64,000 bases of DNA, from the NCBI RefSeq assembly GCF_004345605.1, contig NZ_SLVY01000004.1, forward strand, positions 186,001-250,000, written 5' to 3'. Below, in pieces: positions 16,359 through 24,797 of this stretch. Positions within the stretch are counted from its first letter, which is position 1; each line of letters begins with the position of its first letter. The notes under the pieces are model-generated. The model did not search any database. It was not told the DNA's origin and saw only the letters and a list, made by a program, of their open reading frames with translations. A program made the translations under genes and the position numbers. The stretch is from Rhodococcus sp. SMB37 (GTDB lineage Bacteria; Actinomycetota; Actinomycetes; Mycobacteriales; Mycobacteriaceae).

Positions 16359-16401
16359 CGTTCGCTCCGTTCTTCTCTGGTTCGGAAATCACACTACGTG
16401 C

Positions 16402-16419
16402 GTTGATCACCCGTTGATC
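16402..16419. promoter_or_regulatory. GTTGATC tandem repeat in a divergent promoter region
   Basis: GTTGATC occurs at 16402-16408 and 16413-16419, a period of 11 bp or one helical turn, between the alkylation-repair-type gene and the divergent membrane-protein gene. It is a possible binding site for an unknown regulator. Confidence 0.3.
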
Positions 16420-16469
16420 GCGTTACGCTGCCACCGACCGCAATCCGTGGGGATCACGTGGGAGCCGAA

Positions 16470-16838
16470 ATGAACCGGGACGAGCTCGCTCGGGTATTGC
16501 TCGGACTCGATGGCGTCGGGTGCGCGGCCGCCGCGGTGGCAGTGTCGGTGGACGAGCGGGCCGTAGGTTCGGTCGACCCGTCGCACCGTGTACGTGTATC
16601 TGTTGCTGTTGGACTGGGTGTGACCAGTGTCGTCCTGAGTTGTGCAGCTGCTCGTCGTCCGGTTCGACGCCGCGACCTCGGGATCGCCGGGGTGGTCAAC
16701 CTCGGCTGGGTGGCAGCGTGCTGCGTCGGATTGTCGAGGGCACCGTCGCGGCTGGGTCGCGGCCTGCTCATCACCACTGCGCTTCTGGACGGTGTCGCGG
16801 CGGCTGCGCAGTGGTCTCTACGGCCGAGTGGTCGCTGA
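16470..16838 (+). CDS. small membrane protein, unknown function
   Basis: 122 residues with three or four hydrophobic segments: a short one at GLDGVGCAAAAVAVSV, then VSVAVGLGVTSVVLSCAA, LGIAGVVNLGWVAACCVGL and GLLITTALLDGVAAAAQW. The arginine-rich loop RRPVRRRDLG sets the probable topology. I do not recognise a family. ATG 16470 has GGGAG 6 nt upstream; GTG 16458 would add four residues. Its end overlaps the convergent XRE-cupin gene by 21 bp. Confidence 0.65.
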   Translation: MNRDELARVLLGLDGVGCAAAAVAVSVDERAVGSVDPSHRVRVSVAVGLGVTSVVLSCAAARRPVRRRDLGIAGVVNLGWVAACCVGLSRAPSRLGRGLLITTALLDGVAAAAQWSLRPSGR

Positions 16839-17417
16839 CGCACTGTTGCCGTGCAGGTGCGCGCGTTCTCCGTTGTGATCGAGAATGGTGAGGATCTCGA
16901 CGACGCCATCGTGGGCGCTGATCGCGTGCGGCGTCATCGTCGAGAACTCGGCTGCGCTGCCCTCCTGGATGAGGATGGTGCGTTCACCGAGCTGAAGGCG
17001 AGCGGTGCCGGTGAGGACCGTGAACCATTCGTGCCCAGGGTGGACCGGCAGCTTGTCCGTCGGGCTGGGGTTTTCGTTGGTGATGCGCATCTTCGCGATC
17101 GTGACTCCGTTGAGGGATCGTTCGCGTGAGAGAAGCCAGGTGGTGAAGCCGGGGGTGTCGCACGGTTGCGGCCGGATCACCACATCCTGGTCGTCATCGG
17201 ATTCGACGAGGTGATCGATCGTGGTGTCGAGTGCGCGCGCGATCGGGACGAGCTGATCCAATGCAATCCTGCGACGGCCGGTTTCGATGCGGCTCAGGTT
17301 CGAAGGACTGATGTGGCACCGGGCTGCCAGTGCATCGAGTGTCCATCCACGTGCCAGTCGCAGACTCCGGATGCGCTGCCGGACGACCTGGTCCAGATCG
17401 ACGTCTTCTTGCTCCAT
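16818..17417 (-). CDS. XRE-family regulator with C-terminal cupin domain
   Basis: 199-residue regulator. Its helix-turn-helix (WTLDALAARCHISPSNLSRIETGRR, residues about 20-50) is followed by a cupin ligand-sensing barrel (HPGHEWFTVLTGTARLQLGE and AEFSTMTPHAISAHDG). This architecture senses a small molecule and controls neighbouring genes. It is divergent from the methyltransferase/oxidoreductase pair across 48 bp, so it probably controls them and itself. I chose ATG 17417: TATCAT lies 7 nt upstream with no ribosome site, which suggests leaderless translation. An in-frame ATG at 17444 would place the start upstream of that box. Confidence 0.88.
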   Translation of the reverse strand: MEQEDVDLDQVVRQRIRSLRLARGWTLDALAARCHISPSNLSRIETGRRRIALDQLVPIARALDTTIDHLVESDDDQDVVIRPQPCDTPGFTTWLLSRERSLNGVTIAKMRITNENPSPTDKLPVHPGHEWFTVLTGTARLQLGERTILIQEGSAAEFSTMTPHAISAHDGVVEILTILDHNGERAHLHGNSASATTRP

Positions 17418-17418
17418 A

Positions 17419-17434
17419 GGCAAAATGATATGCC
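17419..17434. promoter_or_regulatory. GGCA-n8-TGCC inverted repeat over the XRE-cupin -10 box
   Basis: Inverted repeat GGCA n8 TGCC (plus a further symmetric A/T pair) covers the TATCAT box at 17425-17430 of the XRE-cupin gene, in the short divergent promoter. It is a likely autoregulatory operator by position. A second palindrome, CGCTATAGCG, lies at 17448-17457. Confidence 0.4.
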
Positions 17435-17465
17435 AAATCCGCATTGATCGCTATAGCGTGGAGGA

Positions 17466-18305
17466 ATGCATCAGCACAGTCATCATCAAGCGCACCGGCA
17501 CGGCGACTCCCCGGCAGACCTGCTGGATCTCGATGCGGAGGTGCACCGCGAGTACCTGGACGGCCTGGTCGACTGGGTCGCCGATCGGGTCGATCCCCGT
17601 GTCATCGTCGACGTGGGTGCCGGAACGGGGACAGGCACTCGCGCTCTCGCAACACGATTCCCCGAAGCAGAGGTGATCGCCGTCGATCGGTCGCCGGAGA
17701 TGCTGTCACGAGTGCGCGACACAGCCGGTCAGCACGGTTTTCAGGACCGAGTGAAAACTGTCGAGGCAGATCTGGACGCCGGCTGGCCGGCGGTCGAGTC
17801 GGCGGATCTCGTGTGGGCGGCATTGTCGTTGCACCACGTCCAGGAACCCCACGCCTTCCTGCGGCAACTCCACGATTCGCTGAATCCTGGAGCGCTCCTG
17901 GTGGTCGTCGAAATGGAATCTCAACCGCGATTCCTTCCCGACGAGATCGGGATCGGCACACCGGGGCTCGAGGCGCGCGCTCACACGCTCGCGGGTGAAC
18001 GCGGGTGGAACAATCACCCGGATTGGAGCGAGGACCTCGAACGTGCGGGGTTCGACGTCGAAGCTGTGCGCCGCACCGAGATCGACCTCGACGGCACCAC
18101 ACCGACCGCACGGACCTACGCCCGCACGGTGGTGAGCAAGCTTCGAGAAGGACTCGAAGGCGGCCTGTCTGCAGACGATCTCGACACCCTGGCGCAGTTG
18201 AGCTCGGAAAACGGGCCCCACTCGGTGATGAGCAGGAACGACCTGAGAGTCCGTGGGGGCCGAACCGTGTGGGCAGCAAGAAAACTCGACCGAGGAGGAA
18301 ACTGA
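17466..18305 (+). CDS. class I SAM-dependent methyltransferase
   Basis: 279-residue methyltransferase. Motif I is VDVGAGTGTG at about residues 48-57, followed by EVIAVDRSPEML (acidic residue that binds the SAM ribose), VEADLDAGWP and DLVWAALSLHHV. The substrate is unknown. The N-terminus is unusually histidine-rich (MHQHSHHQAHRHG), which could bind a metal. GGAGG sits just before the ATG. The stop overlaps the start of the oxidoreductase gene (TGATG), so the two are co-expressed under the divergent XRE-cupin regulator. Confidence 0.92.
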   Translation: MHQHSHHQAHRHGDSPADLLDLDAEVHREYLDGLVDWVADRVDPRVIVDVGAGTGTGTRALATRFPEAEVIAVDRSPEMLSRVRDTAGQHGFQDRVKTVEADLDAGWPAVESADLVWAALSLHHVQEPHAFLRQLHDSLNPGALLVVVEMESQPRFLPDEIGIGTPGLEARAHTLAGERGWNNHPDWSEDLERAGFDVEAVRRTEIDLDGTTPTARTYARTVVSKLREGLEGGLSADDLDTLAQLSSENGPHSVMSRNDLRVRGGRTVWAARKLDRGGN

Positions 18306-19267
18306 TGAGTTCGACCACCGACCTGCCTGCTATTGCACACTATGACGTTGCGGTGATCGGGGGTGGCGCAGCAGGGTTGAGTGCTGCGACCGCGCTCGCC
18401 CGCTCGCGACGCTCGGTGCTCGTCGTCGACGCAGGAGAACCGCGCAATGCCCCGGCCGAAGGTGCGCACAACGTCCTCGGCCAGGATGGTGTTCCACCAC
18501 TCGACCTGCTCGCCGCCGGACGCAAGGAAGCGCTCGGATACGGGGCAGAGATACGCGTCGACACCGCGATAGCGGCGCGACGCGAGGGTGATGCGTTCGA
18601 GGTGGACCTCGAGGAAAGCGGAACCGTCCGGGCACGACGGCTCGTACTGGCATCGGGACTCGTCGACGAACTTCCCGACCTGCCCGGCGTGAAGGAGATG
18701 TGGGGCAAGAAGGTGCTTCACTGCCCCTACTGCCATGGATGGGAAGTGCGCGATCAGCGCGTCGGCGTGATCGGGTCGAGCCCGATGAGTGTCCACCAGG
18801 CGCTGATGTTCCGGCAGCTCACCGGCGACGTCACGCTGTTCACCCACACGATGCCGGAACTCGACGCCGACGCGACCGAACAGTTGGCGGCGCGGCAGAT
18901 CCGTGTGGTCGACGTCCGCGTCGAGGGACTCCGCGACGAGGGGGAGAGGGGCGTGACTGTCATGCTCGACGGCGCACCCGAGGCCGAGCAGGACGCGGTG
19001 GTGGTTGCTCCGCGGTTCCACGCTCGGGCAGACCTCTACGAACAGCTCGGCGGAACGGTGACCGACCACCCGCTCGGAGAGTTCATCGACTCCGACCCGA
19101 TGGGGAAGACGGAGGTTCCCGGAGTCTGGGCTGCGGGCAATGCGAGTGACCTGTCGGCGATGGTGATGGTGGCATCGGGGGCAGGTGTGATGGCCGGTGC
19201 GGCAGTCAATGCAGATCTCATCGCGGAAGATGTTGCTGCCGCTGTCGATGCGCGCGCCGGACAGTGA
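18305..19267 (+). CDS. thioredoxin-reductase-like FAD/NAD(P) oxidoreductase
   Basis: 320-residue flavoprotein of the thioredoxin reductase superfamily. The FAD-binding VIGGGAAGLSAATALARS starts at residue 15, and a redox-active CPYC at residues 140-143 follows (HCPYCHGWEV). A degenerate NAD(P)-binding region (VGVIGSSPMSVHQAL) and a C-terminal FAD motif (VPGVWAAGNASD) complete it. CPYC plus HGWEV is typical of stand-alone actinobacterial enzymes rather than housekeeping TrxB, so the partner is unknown. ATG 18305 overlaps the methyltransferase stop and has GAGGAGG upstream. Confidence 0.92.
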   Translation: MSSTTDLPAIAHYDVAVIGGGAAGLSAATALARSRRSVLVVDAGEPRNAPAEGAHNVLGQDGVPPLDLLAAGRKEALGYGAEIRVDTAIAARREGDAFEVDLEESGTVRARRLVLASGLVDELPDLPGVKEMWGKKVLHCPYCHGWEVRDQRVGVIGSSPMSVHQALMFRQLTGDVTLFTHTMPELDADATEQLAARQIRVVDVRVEGLRDEGERGVTVMLDGAPEAEQDAVVVAPRFHARADLYEQLGGTVTDHPLGEFIDSDPMGKTEVPGVWAAGNASDLSAMVMVASGAGVMAGAAVNADLIAEDVAAAVDARAGQ

Positions 19268-19288
19268 CGCCACATCGCCGGGCGTGCG

Positions 19289-20791
19289 TCAACGCGCATC
19301 CGACGCTTCGACGGTCTCGGAAGCGCCCAGGACCACACCTGCTTCGTCGAGCGCCTCTACGGTGACGAATGTCGGGGACGCGACATCGGTGGGGTCCGAT
19401 TCGGCGGGGACAGTGGCAACTGTCTCGAAACCTGTTGCGGCCACCTCGGTGATACGGGTAGGGCCGTCCGATCCAGGCCCGGAGCTGATGCGCCACGCGG
19501 CGACCTCGGTGGCGCCGTTCCAGCTCATCGCGACCTCGATAGGTCCGGATTCTGCGGCTTCGTCCCGGTGGGCAACCACCGCGGGCGGCTCGCTCGGCGT
19601 TCCGGTCCAATCGAAGAGGTGCGCGCGGTACGAATACATGCCTTCGGGTAGGGATGCGTGCCACAGAACCGACCCGTCCGCGCCGAACTCGGTGGCTGTC
19701 GGAACCGAGCCCCAGCCCACGAAGCTGTGGCCGTTTGGCAGCACCTGATGGTTCGCCTGCGTCGCGCTGGTGACCGGGTCGGGGTTCTCGAATGCTCGGA
19801 TGGTCCGAGCAGAGCGGTTCTGTTCGTCGAGTTCGAGGATGAGCGCACGGGACGGCCTTCCGGCGCTCTCGTCGTCCGACACATTGTCGAGCAGACTGAT
19901 CCACCCGTCCGGGAGCCAGCGGGCATCGTGCTGCCACGCGAATCGGGCATCGTCGTCGAGTGCGAAATCACTGCGCGGGCCGCCCTGACGCCACAGCACG
20001 TCACCTGTACTACGGTCGATCTTGTACAGCGCGTGGGTGTGTCGAGCGGACAGCAGCAGATTGCCGTCGCCGTCCTCATCGACGGAGTTGATGTGGAAGT
20101 AGTCATAGTGCTCTTCCGGGTCGTCCGGTTCGGGCACCATCGATTCGGACGGATCGATATGGTCGAGGCTGTTCCATTCGAAAAGTACTGCGCCGGTGCC
20201 GATATCGATCTCCTGGACGATCGCCGAGAGGAATGGTCGCCCGCGGTGTTCCTGAACATACGAGGTGAGCAATGCGGTGTCACGCGGTGTGATCACCAGA
20301 TCGTGGAAATCGGCGGCATGTCCGTTTCCCGTACCGACAGATGCAATGTGCCGGTATGACGAGTCGAGGATCCGGTACGTGCCTTCGCCCCAGCCGATGC
20401 CGGGCGATGTCCCCTCCCAGTAGGTGAGCACGGGTTGTCCACGGTAGGTCTGCACGTCGCTGTCGTTGACGTACGTGTCTCCATCCGGATCGTCGTGAGG
20501 CATCGTCCACAGCGGGTTGCCCGTGCGGTCCACGATCAACAGCCCGGTGTCCGGGTCGTCCTCGCCCTGCTCGTGGATCCGCGGGGTCAGGAAGACGAGC
20601 CCGTCCGAGTCCGTTGGTGGCGTCAGTACCTCGACGATCGGTGGGGCCAGGTCGGGGCGCGACATGTATCGGGAGGCCTGGTACTGAGTGCGGTCGTCGG
20701 CCGGGACGGGAGGATCGCCGTTGTTCGCGGTGCAGCTTGCCAGGATCAGGCAGGCGGATACGGGGATTGCCCATCGAGCGGCTCCGCGCAC
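19289..20791 (-). CDS. arylsulfotransferase-family lipoprotein
   Basis: 500-residue predicted lipoprotein with lipobox LASC at residues 17-20. The body resembles the ArylsulfotransferasE (ASST) beta-propeller family: the TGLLIVDRTGNPLW strand, GNGHAADFHDLVITP, HINSVDEDGDGNLLLSARH, RSTGDVLWRQGG, and NHQVLPNGHSFVGWG. Histidines in the HDL, HINS and NHQ motifs match conserved positions of that family. Classic ASST moves sulfate between phenols, but many actinobacterial members are uncharacterised, so substrate and even activity are open. A C-terminal Ig-like tail follows (ITEVAATGFETVATV). It is convergent with the oxidoreductase gene. Confidence 0.85.
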   Translation of the reverse strand: MRGAARWAIPVSACLILASCTANNGDPPVPADDRTQYQASRYMSRPDLAPPIVEVLTPPTDSDGLVFLTPRIHEQGEDDPDTGLLIVDRTGNPLWTMPHDDPDGDTYVNDSDVQTYRGQPVLTYWEGTSPGIGWGEGTYRILDSSYRHIASVGTGNGHAADFHDLVITPRDTALLTSYVQEHRGRPFLSAIVQEIDIGTGAVLFEWNSLDHIDPSESMVPEPDDPEEHYDYFHINSVDEDGDGNLLLSARHTHALYKIDRSTGDVLWRQGGPRSDFALDDDARFAWQHDARWLPDGWISLLDNVSDDESAGRPSRALILELDEQNRSARTIRAFENPDPVTSATQANHQVLPNGHSFVGWGSVPTATEFGADGSVLWHASLPEGMYSYRAHLFDWTGTPSEPPAVVAHRDEAAESGPIEVAMSWNGATEVAAWRISSGPGSDGPTRITEVAATGFETVATVPAESDPTDVASPTFVTVEALDEAGVVLGASETVEASDAR

Positions 20792-20856
20792 AGTAGATCA
20801 CCGTCCCCAGTTGGGTAGGGCTGTGGTAAGTGCTGACTGTGAGTTTACGTATCGGA

Positions 20857-21867
20857 TCACGGCTCGGCCAGTGTCGACAATGTGTCGAGTAGGCCGAGCC
20901 GGCTCATGATTCGCTCGATGTCGTGGGGGAGCAGTGCGCCATCGGTGAACTCGCTCAGTGGGACCGCCGAGATGAACGTGGTGGTGATGTCGCGGTCGTA
21001 GAGAACGTCGACGGCGTTCGCGAAACGCTGAGACGGTTCCCGGCCTGCGGCGCGTAGGTCGGGGATACCGCTGATGACCCAATGCCGGAACTTCTCGGTC
21101 AGGGCGAGATAGTCCGACGGCGCGGTGGTGTCGACGCACAGGTCGGAGAAGTCGATCCAGAGAGTGTCACCGGCGCCGCGCCGGAGGCGGATGGGGTGGC
21201 CGGCCGGTGTAACTGTCACCGCTTCGTCCGGTTGGGGGTGCGGCTGTGCGGAGTCCGGTGCGATCCATGATCCGGCCGCAAACCCGGTGTCGTGACTCGA
21301 CACGGTGCGGTAGTCGACGGGACCGTCGACCGCCACGACTGTCAGATGCTGTTCGATCACCTCGATGGTCGGGACGAAATCTTCGTGGAACAACGGATTC
21401 GGCATGAGGGCCCGCGGGGGATAGTTCGACGTCAGGACGACTGTGACGCCACGGTGCAGGAGTGCGGGCAGCAGACGCGAGAGGAACTTGCCGTCAGCAG
21501 GATCGTGGACGTGGAATTCGTCGAAGCACACCACATCCACTCCGTCGAGCAGTTCGTCGAGAGCAGCGGGGAGGTTGTTTCGGTGGCGTCGGATGGTGGG
21601 GTGCAGGCTGCGGAAGAACTCGTGGAAGTGGACCCGACGCTTGCGGTGGGTAGGAAGTGCATCGAAATACATCGACATCAGCCGACTCTTACCGCGTCCG
21701 ACCGGCCCCCACAGGTACACGCCGCCTTCGACGGTCGAGAGTTCGAGTGCGGCCTGTCGCTGCGCTGCATCCAGGGTGATTCCGAGTTTCTGTGCGGCGG
21801 AGTCGAATGCCTCAGGCCTCACCCCGTGAGGTCGGACTGTTCGGGCTGTCCGGCGGAACCATCCCAT
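20857..21867 (-). CDS. zapE: AFG1/ZapE family AAA ATPase
   Basis: 336-residue ATPase of the AFG1-like family. In proteobacteria ZapE acts at the division ring; the role in actinobacteria is not established. Walker A is GPVGRGKS at residues 54-61, then VHFHEFFRSLH, Walker B VVCFDEFHVHDPADG and the sensor strand VVLTSNYPP. The length is typical of actinobacterial members. The ATG (21865-21867) has TAGAGT 7 nt upstream and no ribosome site, so it is probably leaderless. That box overlaps a palindrome shared with the divergent tetR gene. Confidence 0.93.
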   Translation of the reverse strand: MGWFRRTARTVRPHGVRPEAFDSAAQKLGITLDAAQRQAALELSTVEGGVYLWGPVGRGKSRLMSMYFDALPTHRKRRVHFHEFFRSLHPTIRRHRNNLPAALDELLDGVDVVCFDEFHVHDPADGKFLSRLLPALLHRGVTVVLTSNYPPRALMPNPLFHEDFVPTIEVIEQHLTVVAVDGPVDYRTVSSHDTGFAAGSWIAPDSAQPHPQPDEAVTVTPAGHPIRLRRGAGDTLWIDFSDLCVDTTAPSDYLALTEKFRHWVISGIPDLRAAGREPSQRFANAVDVLYDRDITTTFISAVPLSEFTDGALLPHDIERIMSRLGLLDTLSTLAEP

Positions 21868-21875
21868 GGCCGATA

Positions 21876-21891
21876 CTCTACTATCGTAGAG
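21876..21891. promoter_or_regulatory. TetR-type operator between zapE and tetR
   Basis: CTCTAC-TATC-GTAGAG, a perfect 6-bp inverted repeat with a 4-nt centre. It overlaps the leaderless -10 of zapE (21875-21880, minus strand) and TANNNT boxes for tetR (TACTCT 21874-21879, TACTAT 21879-21884). Position and symmetry fit autorepression by the adjacent TetR protein, possibly also control of zapE. Confidence 0.65.
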
Positions 21892-21908
21892 CCAGGAAGG
21901 ATGGAGAC

Positions 21909-22502
21909 ATGCCCCACCGCTCCTCGCGTCGAGACCTCATCTGTGACGCAGCCCTGGATCTCGTCGCAGAGGGTGGAAATCACGCACTCACACACCGGGG
22001 TATCGACACCCGGCTCGAACTCGCGCGAGGTTCGACCTCGTACTACTACCGAACCCGTCACTCCTTGGTCTCCGCCGCGATCGCCCACCTGACACGGCGT
22101 TCGAGCGAATCCTTCCGCGCCGCGTTGCCCGCGGTACCGCTCCGGACGGTCGAGGAGGCCAGTGCGCTGATCACCGACCAACTCGAAACGCTGATCGTGG
22201 ACCGGCGCCGAGATGTTCTCGCCAGGTACTCGTTGGCGGTCGATGCATCCGGCGACGACGAATTGCGTGCAGCGCTGGCGTCGTGTCTCTTTTCTCGACC
22301 CGCCGCAACGGTCCTGATGGACTCACTGGGAGCCGGGGATCCGGACGGCGCTGCGCGCGACCTGATCACCCTGCTCGAAGGAGTGGTATTCGATCTCACC
22401 TACGGGTCGCGGGCGCTCGCCGCCGACACCCGGTTCGCCGAACATCGGCAATCGGTGCAGCGGGCGATCGCGCTGTGGATCGGCGCGCTCTGCCACCGAT
22501 AG
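21909..22502 (+). CDS. TetR-family transcriptional regulator
   Basis: 197-residue regulator. The N-terminal helix-turn-helix covers RRDLICDAALDLVAEGG, then HALTHRGIDTRLEL and GSTSYYYRTRHSLVSA; the C-terminal part is a TetR-type ligand/dimer domain. The ligand is unknown. It is divergent from zapE across 41 bp that hold a clear palindromic operator. Downstream, 16 bp away, lies a YjbR-like gene that has its own -10 box. Confidence 0.92.
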   Translation: MPHRSSRRDLICDAALDLVAEGGNHALTHRGIDTRLELARGSTSYYYRTRHSLVSAAIAHLTRRSSESFRAALPAVPLRTVEEASALITDQLETLIVDRRRDVLARYSLAVDASGDDELRAALASCLFSRPAATVLMDSLGAGDPDGAARDLITLLEGVVFDLTYGSRALAADTRFAEHRQSVQRAIALWIGALCHR

Positions 22503-22505
22503 CCC

Positions 22506-22511
22506 TAGCAT
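22506..22511 (+). promoter_or_regulatory. -10 box of a likely leaderless transcript (YjbR-like gene)
   Basis: TAGCAT lies 7 nt before ATG 22519, with no Shine-Dalgarno sequence between them. It would fire within the short tetR-yjbR gap and separate the two transcripts. Confidence 0.45.
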
Positions 22512-22518
22512 CGGACCC

Positions 22519-23073
22519 ATGACCACAGCGCGACAGGTGCGAAAGGCAGCGCTCTACCTTCCTGAGGTGGAGGAGGGGAAGCAATCCGCAACGATCACCT
22601 TTTCGGTGCGGAGCAAGCTCTTCGTCTCGATCGCCGACGGCGGTGTCGTCCAACTCCGGCTGCCCGAGAATGTGATCGTCGATGCGCTGGAACGTCATCC
22701 GTCCGGCGAGCGGCTCGTGCAGCGGGGCGCCGCGATCGGAATTCGGATACCGCTCGCAGACATCAACGGGCAGGAGCTCAATGGGCTGGTACGTCAGGCG
22801 TGGATCTCCCGCGCCCCGAAACGGCTGGCTGCCGCGCTGGTCGACGCCGACTCGGGAAGATTGCCGACCCACAGCGACCTGCCCATATCCATCGGGAAAC
22901 CCGCGACACAGGCCCTGCTCGGCGCCGGAGTGGTGACGCTCGACGACGTCGCAGTCCGTTCGAAGGCCGAACTCGCGGCGCTCCACGGGGTGGGTCCGAA
23001 AGCACTGCGGATCCTCGAGGAGGCAGTGCGAGAGAGCAGCCGGATTCAGACATCGGAGGAGCGGCAGAGATGA
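22519..23073 (+). CDS. MmcQ/YjbR-like protein fused to a helix-hairpin-helix domain
   Basis: 184 residues in two parts. Residues 1-105 fit the MmcQ/YjbR fold (RKAALYLPEVEEG, FSVRSKLFVSIADGGVVQL, RGAAIGIRIPL, VRQAWISRAPKRLAA). Residues about 120-175 form a helix-hairpin-helix like the RNA polymerase alpha C-terminal domain (SIGKPATQALLGAGV, then LHGVGPKALRIL), which usually binds DNA or another HhH surface. The first domain has unknown function. A fusion with a DNA-binding motif hints at a nucleic-acid role, but this is inference. Confidence 0.85.
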   Translation: MTTARQVRKAALYLPEVEEGKQSATITFSVRSKLFVSIADGGVVQLRLPENVIVDALERHPSGERLVQRGAAIGIRIPLADINGQELNGLVRQAWISRAPKRLAAALVDADSGRLPTHSDLPISIGKPATQALLGAGVVTLDDVAVRSKAELAALHGVGPKALRILEEAVRESSRIQTSEERQR

Positions 23074-23086
23074 AAGAGGATTGTTC

Positions 23087-23635
23087 GTGAAGATAGCGGC
23101 TGCAATCCCATGCGTCGAGGACGACGTCCGGATTCGAATGTTGCAACACGGGGATGCGCGTGCGTTCGCGACAGGCACGGAAGACGAGGACGTTCGCCTG
23201 TACGGGCATCTGCCATTGTCCGACTACACCCCCGCGATCGTGGAGGAGCAGATCGACGGGGTCATCGCGGATGGACTGGAGGACGGTTCTCTGGCCGTCC
23301 TCGCGATCGCGGATCGCTCCTCCGACGACTTCCTCGGCAGCATCGTGTTGTTCGATGTTCGTGGCGAGCGAGCCGAGGTCGGGTTCTGGTTGGCACCATG
23401 GGCGCGCGGTCGCGGTGTGGCGCGCAAGTCGTTGGCTGCAATCGTTCGAGTCGCGGCAGAAGCGGGGCTGTCCGTGCTGGATGCCCGAACGGTTCCGGAG
23501 AACGAGGCTTCGCGTCGTGTGCTGGAAGCGGCAGGTTTCGAGCGTAGATGCGATGCGCGCACGGGGACGTCGCCTTCCGGTGCTGCCGTCACGGCGTTGG
23601 CATTCGAGCGATCCGTGGTAGGTGGACCTCCCTGA
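23087..23635 (+). CDS. GNAT-family N-acetyltransferase (RimJ/RimL type)
   Basis: 182-residue acetyltransferase. The acetyl-CoA loop reads EVGFWLAPWARGRGVARKSL, and the later VPENEASRRVLEAAGFERR is the RimJ/RimL-style conserved end. The acceptor (protein N-terminus, antibiotic or small amine) cannot be told. GTG 23087 is chosen because AGAGGA lies 6 nt upstream. It begins 13 bp after the YjbR-like gene and is probably co-transcribed with it. Confidence 0.9.
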   Translation: MKIAAAIPCVEDDVRIRMLQHGDARAFATGTEDEDVRLYGHLPLSDYTPAIVEEQIDGVIADGLEDGSLAVLAIADRSSDDFLGSIVLFDVRGERAEVGFWLAPWARGRGVARKSLAAIVRVAAEAGLSVLDARTVPENEASRRVLEAAGFERRCDARTGTSPSGAAVTALAFERSVVGGPP

Positions 23636-23768
23636 TCTCACTGTGGAGAAACTGCGACCTGTCGATAGCATCCCGACGTGTATGTCCGGCGCCCGAGCAG
23701 TTCTCCTGCAATGATCGGTTGATGCGCGACTCCTGCTCGTGGGGTCACATTCGGGGCAGGAGACTGCG

Positions 23769-24794
23769 ATGACAGCCGAGCGAACTGTGGCTCGACGTCC
23801 GCGACGGCACGTTCTGAGGTGGACAGTGCTAGTCCTCGCGTTGGTGCTGGTGATCGCGGTTGCGGGGTTCGTGCTGAGCCCGACTCCCGGCGCGCTCGTA
23901 GTGCGGGCGGTGTTCGAACGCGGCGCCGAGGAGGCGACGGCGAACCTCGAAGAGGGAGCGCCGACGACGGATCTCGTGGCCGACATCGCGTACCGCGACG
24001 GCGATCCCGACGCTTACCTCGACGTGTACACGCCACCCGGTACGACGGAAGCACTTCCTACCATCGTGTGGACGCACGGCGGCGCATGGATTTCGGGTAA
24101 CCGCACCAACTATGCCGGATACTACCGCCGACTGGCCGATGCCGGATTCACGGTGGTGTCCCTCGGTTACTCGCTCGCTCCGGAGCACCGCTATCCGACA
24201 CCGGTCCACCAACTCGACGATGCGCACGCATACCTGCTCGCGCACGCCGAGGAACTCCATATCGACCCGGACCGAATCGTGCTCGCCGGGGACTCCGCGG
24301 GCGCTCAGTTGTCGGCGCAACTCGCCGCAGCGATCACCGGTCCGGATGTTGCTCGCGACCTCGGGCTGGAACCGGCGCTGTCTGCGGATGCACTGCGTGG
24401 TGTCGTGCTCAATTGCGGTATCTACAACGTGCCGGCCATGGACGGCGCGGGAGGACTGGTCGGTTGGGGAGTCCAGCAGGCGTTGTGGGCCTACACCGGC
24501 GACCGTGAGTTCGCGGCGTCGCAGGCGGCACGGCAGATGTCGAGTCTGTTCGTCGTCACGGAGAATTTTCCAGCGGCGTTCATCAACGGCGGCAACGCCG
24601 ATCCGCTCACCGCCGATCAGTCGAAACCGCTGGCAGCCAAACTGTCCGAACTCGGTGTCACGGTGGACGAGGTGTTCTACCCGGACGACCACAAGCCCGA
24701 ACTGGGGCACGAGTACCAGTTCGACCTCTCACTTCAGGACGCCCGCGATGCACTCGACCGCACGATCACCTTCGTTCGGAAGGTGACTGCATAG
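23769..24794 (+). CDS. membrane-anchored HSL-type esterase
   Basis: 341-residue alpha/beta hydrolase of the hormone-sensitive lipase type. Residues about 16-36 form one membrane helix (WTVLVLALVLVIAVAGFVL), so the enzyme is anchored with its domain outside. The oxyanion motif THGGAWIS and nucleophile AGDSAGAQLS are intact, and a late HEYQF supplies a candidate catalytic histidine. The substrate is unknown; short acyl esters are usual. ATG 23769 has AGGAGA 7 nt upstream. It ends 3 bp from the convergent map stop. Confidence 0.9.
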   Translation: MTAERTVARRPRRHVLRWTVLVLALVLVIAVAGFVLSPTPGALVVRAVFERGAEEATANLEEGAPTTDLVADIAYRDGDPDAYLDVYTPPGTTEALPTIVWTHGGAWISGNRTNYAGYYRRLADAGFTVVSLGYSLAPEHRYPTPVHQLDDAHAYLLAHAEELHIDPDRIVLAGDSAGAQLSAQLAAAITGPDVARDLGLEPALSADALRGVVLNCGIYNVPAMDGAGGLVGWGVQQALWAYTGDREFAASQAARQMSSLFVVTENFPAAFINGGNADPLTADQSKPLAAKLSELGVTVDEVFYPDDHKPELGHEYQFDLSLQDARDALDRTITFVRKVTA

Positions 24795-24797
24795 CCG

